Origin: WQZF01 sp031556405
GTDB lineage: Bacteria > Pseudomonadota > Gammaproteobacteria > Burkholderiales > Rhodocyclaceae
Length of the DNA: 10,138 nt
Direction of reading: 5' to 3'
Assembly: GCA_031556405.1 (NCBI GenBank)
Contig: JAVBTC010000060.1
Coordinates: 1 to 10,138, forward strand
A program made the position numbers and the translations under genes. Within the stretch, counting starts at the first letter, position 1. Every line of letters starts with the position of its first letter. This document shows positions 1 to 6,391 of the stretch, piece after piece. Below the pieces are notes generated by a model. That model was given only the letters and a program-made list of their open reading frames with translations, was not told the origin of the DNA and did not search any database.

Positions 1-759
1 GGAGAAGAGCGCCACCGGCAGCCCTGCATTCAGTGCGACGTTTTCGGCGACGTTAAGGGCGAACGTCGTCTTGCCCATCCCTGGACGACCGGCAACGACA
101 ATCATGTCCGAGCCATGAAGACCAGCCGTCATTTCGTCGATGTCGATGAGTCCGTAGGGAACGCCGGTGATCTCGGACTGGTCGTCGCGGTCGTAGAGTT
201 CCTGGATGCGATCCACGACCTGCCCCAACACCGGCTGGATCGGGATGAAGCCGGATTGCTGGCGGGCGCCGGCCTCCGCGATCTCGAAGATCTTGGCCTC
301 CGCCTGATCAAGCAGGTCCTTGGCGTCCTTGCCCGCCGGCGTCAGCGCGCTGGACGCAATTTCGTCGCCCACCGTCACGAGCTTGCGCAGGATGCAGCGC
401 TCGCGAATGATTTCGGCATAACGCCGGATGTTCGCGGCCGACGGCGTGTTGTTGGCGATCTCCGCCAGGTACGCGAGCCCGCCGACATGCGACGCCGACC
501 CTGCCTTGTCAAGCTGTTCGAACACAGTCACCACGTCGGCCGGCTTGCCCTGTTCGATCAGGTTGGCAATCTGGCGAAAGATGCGGCGATGGTCGTCGCG
601 GTAGAAATCGGTCTCGTTGACCAGATCCGCGATGCGGTCCCACGCCTGGTTGTCGAGCAGCAGGCCGCCGATCAGCGATTGCTCCGCCTCGATCGAGTGC
701 GGCGGGAGCTTGATCGATGCGATCTGCGGATCGGGGGATGTAACGTGAAGCTCAGGCAT
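1..759 (-). CDS. dnaB: Replicative DNA helicase DnaB, N-terminal part (cut by window edge)
   Basis: The first 253 residues of the hexameric 5'-3' helicase that unwinds DNA at the replication fork and recruits primase. I translated this frame by hand from the ATG at 759-757; it is open to base 1 and begins MPELHVTSPDPQ. The N-terminal DnaB domain starts with LPPHSIEAEQSLIGGLLLDN at about residues 18-37, and AEIANNTPSAANIRRYAEIIRE follows at about 100-120. A linker leads into the RecA-like ATPase domain (TGVPYGLIDIDEMTAGLHG, about 198-216). The Walker A motif GRPGMGKT is at residues 224-231. The remaining C-terminal half (Walker B, DNA-binding loops) lies outside the window. No strong Shine-Dalgarno sequence precedes the ATG, but no other ATG, GTG or TTG occurs just upstream in frame. 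It is preceded on the same strand by pnp and its terminator, so its promoter probably lies in the roughly 50 bp between; I found only weak candidates there. Confidence 0.96.
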   Translation of the reverse strand, partial: MPELHVTSPDPQIASIKLPPHSIEAEQSLIGGLLLDNQAWDRIADLVNETDFYRDDHRRIFRQIANLIEQGKPADVVTVFEQLDKAGSASHVGGLAYLAEIANNTPSAANIRRYAEIIRERCILRKLVTVGDEIASSALTPAGKDAKDLLDQAEAKIFEIAEAGARQQSGFIPIQPVLGQVVDRIQELYDRDDQSEITGVPYGLIDIDEMTAGLHGSDMIVVAGRPGMGKTTFALNVAENVALNAGLPVALFS

Positions 760-812
760 TGGACGTACGTGCGGACTTAAAGTTGGAAGTTTAGCGATTC
801 GTTCGAGGCTAC

Positions 813-843
813 AAAAAGAAAAAGCCCGCGGACAACCGCGGGC
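813..843 (-). terminator. Intrinsic terminator of pnp
   Basis: A perfect 8-bp GC stem (GCCCGCGG, 824-831, with CCGCGGGC, 836-843) closes a 4-base loop. On the minus strand it is followed by TTTTTCTTTTT. It lies 20 bp past the pnp stop codon and separates pnp from dnaB. The other strand also has five T after the stem, so weak bidirectional action is possible. Confidence 0.9.
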
Positions 844-862
844 CTTTTTCCTGCAGCCGGTG

Positions 863-2965
<2,103 letters not shown>

Positions 2966-2970
2966 TTTGA

Positions 2971-2976
2971 CCTTTC
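2971..2976 (-). promoter_or_regulatory. Ribosome binding site of pnp
   Basis: GAAAGG on the minus strand, five bases before the ATG at 2965. It supports that ATG rather than the upstream in-frame TTG at 3007. Confidence 0.75.
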
Positions 2977-3046
2977 TCTTTCTGTAATCGATGCGGCAGA
3001 CCCACAATGCCGGCCCGCGAATTTCGACGCATCTTCATTGCTAAAT

Positions 3047-3092
3047 GAGAAAACAGCGGCTCCCCTCAGGCAGAGGCGGCCGCTGTTTTCTC
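3047..3092 (-). terminator. Long hairpin between rpsO and pnp (terminator/attenuator, possible RNase III site)
   Basis: A perfect 14-bp inverted repeat (3047-3060 with 3079-3092) surrounds an 18-base loop that can itself fold (CCTC 3064-3067 with GAGG 3073-3076). The minus-strand 3' arm contains TTTT, as in terminators whose U-run is paired with an upstream A-run. It lies 80 bp after rpsO and 81 bp before pnp. In E. coli this interval holds the partial rpsO terminator and the RNase III-processed pnp leader hairpin. The same role here is inferred from position and structure. Confidence 0.7.
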
Positions 3093-3172
3093 GGTGTTTG
3101 GCTGTAATCCGGCATCGACCGGGCGATGCGCGGTAAAGCGGATAAAAACGGTGGGAAAGTCGGTTCGGCCGC

Positions 3173-3442
3173 TTATTTACGCAGCCCGAGGCGGTCGATC
3201 AGCGTGCGATAGGCATCGGGGCTGGTGCGTTTTAGGTAGTCGAGCAGCTTGCGGCGGCGGCTGACCATGCGCAGCAGGCCGCGACGGGAGTGGTGGTCCT
3301 TCATGTGTTCTTTGAAGTGACCGGTGAGATCGTTGATGCGTGCGGTGAGCAGGGCGACCTGAACTTCCGGGGAGCCGGTGTCGCCTTGGGCTCGTTGGTA
3401 ATCGTTGACGATTTGCGCTTTTTGCGTGGTGTTGATTGCCAT
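3173..3442 (-). CDS. rpsO: 30S ribosomal protein S15
   Basis: A primary 16S rRNA-binding protein of the small-subunit platform that also contacts 23S rRNA in an intersubunit bridge. The product is 89 residues, the same as in E. coli. It has the family signature in the middle of the protein: LTGHFKEHMKDHHSRRGLLR (about 39-58) followed by MVSRRRKLLDYLK. I chose the ATG at 3442 because it gives the conserved MAINTTQKAQIV start; the frame extends upstream without resembling S15. GAGAG lies a short way upstream as the probable ribosome binding site. A strong promoter is present 100 bp upstream (3541-3569), so the gene can be expressed independently of truB. It is followed by a hairpin and then pnp, the conserved rpsO-pnp pair. 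Confidence 0.98.
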   Translation of the reverse strand: MAINTTQKAQIVNDYQRAQGDTGSPEVQVALLTARINDLTGHFKEHMKDHHSRRGLLRMVSRRRKLLDYLKRTSPDAYRTLIDRLGLRK

Positions 3443-3534
3443 CTTCAAACTCTCTTTCGTAAAAAACGGCACCGCCCCGGTTTGATAGAGCAGGCACCTC
3501 AAGTTGATTGGATAAATCTCGCTTGGCGGGCGAG
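3443..3534 (-). promoter_or_regulatory. rpsO 5' leader, possible S15 autoregulatory structure
   Basis: About 92 bases lie between the predicted transcription start and the rpsO ATG. A hairpin with a 5-bp stem (CTCGC 3518-3522, GCGAG 3530-3534) sits at the very 5' end. A GC-rich stretch (3467-3480) follows nearer the gene. S15 represses its own mRNA through leader structures in several bacteria, and the structures differ between lineages. A similar role here is inference from length and position only; I cannot match a known S15-binding motif. Confidence 0.3.
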
Positions 3535-3540
3535 GGGCGG

Positions 3541-3569
3541 ATTATACGGCGGGAAGCATTTTGCGGCAA
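3541..3569 (-). promoter_or_regulatory. Sigma-70 promoter of rpsO
   Basis: On the minus strand, TTGCCG (3564-3569, 4 of 6 to consensus) is followed 17 bp later by a perfect TATAAT (3541-3546). The predicted start is near 3534. It lies between the end of the inserted two-gene cassette and rpsO, so rpsO-pnp can be transcribed without readthrough from truB. Confidence 0.8.
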
Positions 3570-3642
3570 GGAAAGGGGAGGATTTAGAGGGGACTGGTTC
3601 TAATGGGAATGGATCGAAAGCGACGGCCCATCCACAAGAACG

Positions 3643-4077
3643 CTATTGACACAAAAATCGAACAGAAAGGTTCTTATTTTTTATCTGGCGATATTCCAAG
3701 GTGCAGGATTGGGGAGTTCCCGGAATTTTTTGCGAAAGAAGAATGACACCCTTTTCGTATCCGCAGGAAACCCATATCCCATGCTCGTGGTCCACACTAT
3801 CGAAATGCCATACCGAAACGGAAGAATTTCCTGATTTTTTGGTTTCACTTGGCACCAAATCGGCTAATTCTTCTGGCAAACCCGTGTTTACGAAAGCATG
3901 GCTCAGGCTGAGTTGTCTTTGGCGGTGAGAGGCGTGCCATCCGGAAGGGATATCTCTGGCTTGAGCCGATTCGAGAGGAATCGATGTAGGGCATTCGCCT
4001 TCAACTGCCGCTGAGGTCATTGGTGAAAACAAGTAAAAAAATATGATGCAGATGTATGGCCGAAAATGCTGGTACAT
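3643..4077 (-). CDS. Secreted STY0301-like protein, candidate immunity protein
   Basis: A 144-residue protein with an N-terminal Sec signal peptide: a hydrophobic stretch at about residues 8-20 ends in MTSAA, with likely cleavage after A24. The mature part has four cysteines (C29, C105, C125, C143), consistent with disulfides in the periplasm. No transmembrane segment follows the signal, and no lipobox is evident. The pattern of a CP near the mature N-terminus, SGWHAS, NTGLPEELADLVPS, VSVWHF, GIWVSCGYEKG, then IPGTPQSC and a terminal cysteine resembles the STY0301 family of uncharacterised periplasmic proteins; this match is from memory. It starts 12 bp after the stop of the putative hydrolase gene and has a strong ribosome binding site, so the two are almost certainly cotranscribed. 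I infer that it protects the cell wall by binding that hydrolase. GC content is low (25 of 60 bases in 3661-3720), unlike the surrounding genes. It could also be an unrelated exported protein. Confidence 0.85.
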   Translation of the reverse strand: MYQHFRPYICIIFFYLFSPMTSAAVEGECPTSIPLESAQARDIPSGWHASHRQRQLSLSHAFVNTGLPEELADLVPSETKKSGNSSVSVWHFDSVDHEHGIWVSCGYEKGVILLSQKIPGTPQSCTLEYRQIKNKNLSVRFLCQ

Positions 4078-4082
4078 TGTTA

Positions 4083-4088
4083 TTCCTC
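4083..4088 (-). promoter_or_regulatory. Ribosome binding site of the secreted protein gene
   Basis: GAGGAA on the minus strand, five bases before the ATG at 4077. It sits immediately downstream of the preceding stop codon (TAG, 4092-4090), which supports translation of the second gene from the same mRNA. Confidence 0.75.
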
Positions 4089-4089
4089 A

Positions 4090-4479
4090 CTATTCAATAA
4101 CAAAAAAAGCATCTGCATTGTTGCTGGGGTCGACGAACGAACCATCTTTATTTTTTCCTTTTGATCTGATGTGTCGCGAAGAAATTTCCGGTTTGCTTTC
4201 ATCGTCTTTCCACTGATCCATAACAGTTATTCCTGTGGCGTTTTGGCTGATATAAAAAGCGGCATGGTTACCTGTACTACGATTTGGGTATGCACCATCA
4301 ACGAATGTAGCGATTGCTGTCCCTTTGGCTATGGTATGGTCGCCAAACACAGCCGCTCCTTGCTTCCAACCACTGGCCTGTGGAAGTTTTCCATAATGTT
4401 GAACGAGTGCAACACAATTTTTGTCGCCTACTTTCTCGGTACCTTGCAAGGAATCTACATTCGCATAAATATAAGGCAT
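4090..4479 (-). CDS. BPSL0067-like NlpC/P60-type protein, candidate peptidoglycan amidase effector
   Basis: A 129-residue protein with no signal peptide and no membrane segment. It resembles the BPSL0067 family (named from memory), small proteins with an NlpC/P60-like papain fold. Conserved blocks are KNCVALVQHYG (20-30), KGTAIATFVDGAYPN (52-66), STGNHAAFYIS (68-78), ITVMDQW (84-90) and PSNNADAFFVIE (118-129). C22 at the start of a predicted helix, H72 and D88 form a plausible Cys-His-Asp triad. Proteins of this fold usually cut peptide bonds in peptidoglycan; that activity is inferred. It is followed 12 bp later by a secreted protein gene, as in effector-immunity pairs of type VI secretion (Tae/Tai logic). 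No secretion-system gene is visible, so delivery would depend on genes elsewhere. The ATG at 4479 has GGAGAG upstream. Low GC (22 of 60 bases in 4141-4200) and placement inside a conserved operon suggest horizontal gain. A full-length, intact frame argues against decay. Confidence 0.88.
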   Translation of the reverse strand: MPYIYANVDSLQGTEKVGDKNCVALVQHYGKLPQASGWKQGAAVFGDHTIAKGTAIATFVDGAYPNRSTGNHAAFYISQNATGITVMDQWKDDESKPEISSRHIRSKGKNKDGSFVDPSNNADAFFVIE

Positions 4480-4483
4480 GATT

Positions 4484-4489
4484 CTCTCC
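4484..4489 (-). promoter_or_regulatory. Ribosome binding site of the candidate effector gene
   Basis: GGAGAG on the minus strand, four bases before the ATG at 4479. It supports this start. Confidence 0.7.
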
Positions 4490-4532
4490 AGCCAAAATTT
4501 CCAAAAATGATATTGTTGGAAACAGCGTTGTG

Positions 4533-4541
4533 ATCATAGCA
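4533..4541 (-). promoter_or_regulatory. Candidate extended -10 promoter of the effector/immunity cassette
   Basis: The minus strand reads TGCTATGAT, an extended -10 element (TGn plus TATGAT, 5 of 6 to consensus). No good -35 box lies at 16-18 bp, but the upstream DNA is strongly AT-rich. The start would be near 4526, giving a leader of about 47 bases before the effector ATG. Confidence 0.5.
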
Positions 4542-4581
4542 TAAATTATTTGATATTATTTTCGTATGGTATCAACGCGTT

Positions 4582-4607
4582 AAGACAGATTAAGGTTGTT
4601 CTGTCTG
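4582..4607. repeat. Inverted repeat upstream of the cassette promoter
   Basis: AGACAG (4583-4588) and CTGTCT (4601-4606) are perfect inverted halves 12 bases apart. Counting flanking bases, the arms match at 8 of 9 positions. There is no T-run on either side, so it is not an intrinsic terminator. It lies roughly 55-80 bp upstream of the predicted start, where an activator or repressor could bind; the role is unknown. Confidence 0.4.
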
Positions 4608-4796
4608 AACACATAATGGAACTGCAGCTCCATGTCGCTTGAGTTTTGCAAGCCATGCTTTCATGCGCCATCCGGTGGTGTTCTCTTCACTCGCTCAACT
4701 TCTTTTGATGATCTGGCTCCTGTGTTGATGGCATATTTTTGCCGGTGAATTTGGAGCTGAAACTGTACCTGCAGTATGCAAAGCTGAAAGCCGGCA

Positions 4797-5759
4797 TTAT
4801 TCAATCGGTTGTTTGAACGTGGTGGCGATGAGGCGTTTGGGCCAAAGGCAATTTTGCGCGTCATGTTTGCCGATGCCGAGCAAACGGGAAGCATGGTAGA
4901 CACGATACTTTCCGGCATTCTTGCCGGAAGTGGGTAACGGCACCGGATTACCGTGCGTGAAGCGTTCCGCGGCACCGGCGTCGAGTTCGATCCTGGGCAG
5001 AGTGGAAAGCAGCGTATCGAGCGGCAGCAGGGCGTGAGTTCTTTCGTTTTCCGGCAATGCGGCCAGCGCTTCCAGCGTCCAGGCGTGTTCCACGCCGAGT
5101 GCGCCGACCCCGGTGCGGCGCAGCGCGGTGAGATGTGCGCCGCAGCCGAGCGCGGCGCCGATGTCTTCGGCAAGCGTGCGAATGTAGGTGCCTTTGCTGC
5201 AGGTAACGGAAATCTGTGCCGAGCCGGCGTCGACAGTGAGCAGCGTGAGTGCGTGGATGGTGATTTCGCGGCTGGCGCGCTCGACCTCGATACCTTTCCG
5301 CGCCAGTTCGTAGAGCGGTTTTCCGTCCCGTTTCAGCGCCGAATACATCGGCGGCGTTTGTTGCAGCGTGCCGGTGAAACGCGGCAGCAGGTCGGCCAGG
5401 TCGGCGGGAGTATGCGTCACTGGGTACGTTGCGACGATTTCCCCTTCCGAATCGCCGGTGGCGGTGACAATGCCAAAACGTAAAGTTGCTTCGTAGGTTT
5501 TGTCGGCATCGAAGAGATCGGCGGAAAATTTCGTCGCTTCGCCGAAACACAGCGGCAAAAGGCCGGAAGCAAGCGGGTCGAGCGTGCCCGTATGCCCCGC
5601 CTTGGCGGCATTGACGAGGCGCCGCCCTTTCTGCAGGGCATCGTTGGAGGTGATGCCGGAAGGTTTATCGAGCAGCAACAGTCCGTCGATGCGCTGCCAG
5701 CGCCGTTTGTTTTGCGGATTGCCCTGTGAAACAGCTACGGGGTTCGGGGTTTTTTGCAT
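4797..5759 (-). CDS. truB: tRNA pseudouridine(55) synthase TruB
   Basis: Converts U55 of the T-loop in elongator tRNAs to pseudouridine and also acts as a tRNA folding chaperone. From the ATG at 5759 the protein has 320 residues (E. coli 314). It has RIDGLLLLDKPSGITSND near the N-terminus (about 23-40) and the catalytic motif GHTGTLDPLASGLLP (55-69) with nucleophile D61. PPMYSALKRDGKPLYELARKG (about 136-156) and CSKGTYIRTLAEDIG (about 187-201) are the other family motifs. A C-terminal PUA-like segment ends in WPKRLIATTFKQPIE. The frame could start 12 codons earlier at the ATG at 5795, but that codon falls inside a palindromic repeat and neither start has a clear ribosome binding site, so I prefer 5759. 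It lies 81 bp after rbfA, as in the usual cluster. The next conserved gene, rpsO, is displaced about 1.35 kb downstream by the inserted cassette. Confidence 0.97.
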   Translation of the reverse strand: MQKTPNPVAVSQGNPQNKRRWQRIDGLLLLDKPSGITSNDALQKGRRLVNAAKAGHTGTLDPLASGLLPLCFGEATKFSADLFDADKTYEATLRFGIVTATGDSEGEIVATYPVTHTPADLADLLPRFTGTLQQTPPMYSALKRDGKPLYELARKGIEVERASREITIHALTLLTVDAGSAQISVTCSKGTYIRTLAEDIGAALGCGAHLTALRRTGVGALGVEHAWTLEALAALPENERTHALLPLDTLLSTLPRIELDAGAAERFTHGNPVPLPTSGKNAGKYRVYHASRLLGIGKHDAQNCLWPKRLIATTFKQPIE

Positions 5760-5785
5760 CGATGGGCGGAAATCGCGGTTCGTGA

Positions 5786-5805
5786 ATTCCCGCATGCGCG
5801 GGAGT
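5786..5805. repeat. dRS3-like palindromic repeat in the rbfA-truB gap
   Basis: The plus strand reads ATTCCC, eight bases, then GGGAGT. This matches the Neisseria dRS3 pattern ATTCCC-N8-GGGAAT at 11 of 12 defined positions. A 6-bp stem TCCCGC/GCGGGA (5788-5793, 5798-5803) forms its core, followed by GACG. Similar palindromes are dispersed in many proteobacterial genomes. In RNA it would form a hairpin between rbfA and truB. A single copy is visible here, so its repeat status is inferred. Confidence 0.55.
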
Positions 5806-5840
5806 GACGCAGGGGAGACGCTGTGTTTTTCGTTTTATAT

Positions 5841-6281
5841 TTATTTGTCTTCGGGCGCCTGGTCGCCGCCATTGGACTGATCGGACTGATCGGAGAGATG
5901 CACGGCCTCTTCGATCAGCCGGCTCAACTCAGCGCCGCGCTCAAGCGAAAAATCGTGGACGAAATGCAGTTCCGGCGTGGTGTGCAGGCGCACGCGGTGA
6001 CCCAGTTCCCGGCGCAGGAACCCCGCGGCGGCGTTCAGGCCGGCGAGGATTTCCGTTATTTTGTCGTCGGCGGCCAGCGTGCTGAAGTAGACCTTGGCAT
6101 GCGCATAGTCGGCCGAAATGTCGACGGCGGTGAGGCTGATCATCCCAATACGCGGGTCTTTCAGCTCGCCGTCGATCAGCGTGGCCAGTTCGCGGCGGAT
6201 CTGTTCGTTGATCCGATCCTTGCGCGAAAAGCCCTGGTGGCTTTGATGCGCCTGTCGTCCGCGATTTCTTTTGTTTGTCAT
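5841..6281 (-). CDS. rbfA: 30S ribosome-binding factor RbfA
   Basis: A small KH-fold protein that binds free 30S subunits and helps late 16S rRNA 5'-end maturation, notably in the cold. The product is 146 residues. The core runs from SRKDRINEQIRRELATLI (about 19-36) through DPRIGMISLTAVDISADYAHAKVYFS (about 42-67) to LRRELGHRVRLHTTPELHF (about 88-106). The latter is a typical RbfA ending before a variable acidic tail. The tail contains SDQSDQS, encoded by a 9-bp tandem duplication (5874-5891). I chose the ATG at 6281; the frame extends five codons upstream to a TTG but without better evidence. It follows infB after 110 bp and precedes truB by 81 bp, the standard arrangement. Confidence 0.96.
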   Translation of the reverse strand: MTNKRNRGRQAHQSHQGFSRKDRINEQIRRELATLIDGELKDPRIGMISLTAVDISADYAHAKVYFSTLAADDKITEILAGLNAAAGFLRRELGHRVRLHTTPELHFVHDFSLERGAELSRLIEEAVHLSDQSDQSNGGDQAPEDK

Positions 6282-6341
6282 GGCTCTAAATTCCAATTCT
6301 GTAAAATAATTGATCCTTGAATAAGGCTACAGCAGGATAAG

Positions 6342-6360
6342 TAAATTTCATCAAAATTTA
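6342..6360. repeat. AT-rich inverted repeat in the infB-rbfA gap
   Basis: TAAATTT (6342-6348) and AAATTTA (6354-6360) flank a 5-base spacer. It sits in an unusually AT-rich 110-bp gap after the infB stop. There is no GC stem, so it is a poor terminator. It might be a protein-binding site or simply low-complexity sequence. Confidence 0.3.
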
Positions 6361-6391
6361 GAATATAAGTTTCTGCCAGCGAGCGGGATCG

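Larger units (their letters stand above)
4480..4796 (-). other. Spacer between truB and the two-gene cassette: promoter region and unrecognised remnant
   Basis: This 317-bp stretch holds no gene I can support. The half nearest the cassette is very AT-rich (16 GC of 60 in 4501-4560) and contains the candidate promoter. The middle carries two inverted repeats (4582-4607 and an 18-bp near-palindrome at 4616-4633). The half nearest truB has intermediate composition and no clear terminator for truB. One minus-strand frame ending at 4661 reads SSKEVERVKRTPPDGA just before its stop, and a 24-codon frame (4664-4590) overlaps that stop by ATGA. Neither is recognisable. They may be debris from the insertion. 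Confidence 0.5.

Noticed and set aside
115..780. 221-codon open frame on the plus strand opposite dnaB
   Set aside because: It overlaps a clear DnaB reading frame and is compositionally typical of an antisense shadow.
3597..3641. Inverted repeat GTTCT/AGAAC with inner partial stem after the secreted protein gene, considered as a terminator
   Set aside because: The stem is short and interrupted, and no T-run follows on the minus strand.
3636..3675. AAGAAC/GTTCTT inverted repeat spanning the end of the secreted protein gene
   Set aside because: Only six bases per arm with a 28-base spacer, easily due to chance. I found no direct repeats or transposase to make it a mobile-element end.
4590..4664. 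24-codon frame MKAWLAKLKRHGAAVP... between truB and the cassette
   Set aside because: It is too short, has only a weak ribosome binding site, no recognised similarity, and overlaps another broken frame. It is more likely debris.
3570..4796. Insertion sequence or integrase-type island
   Set aside because: No transposase, integrase, terminal inverted repeats or target duplications are visible, and no tRNA gene flanks the segment.
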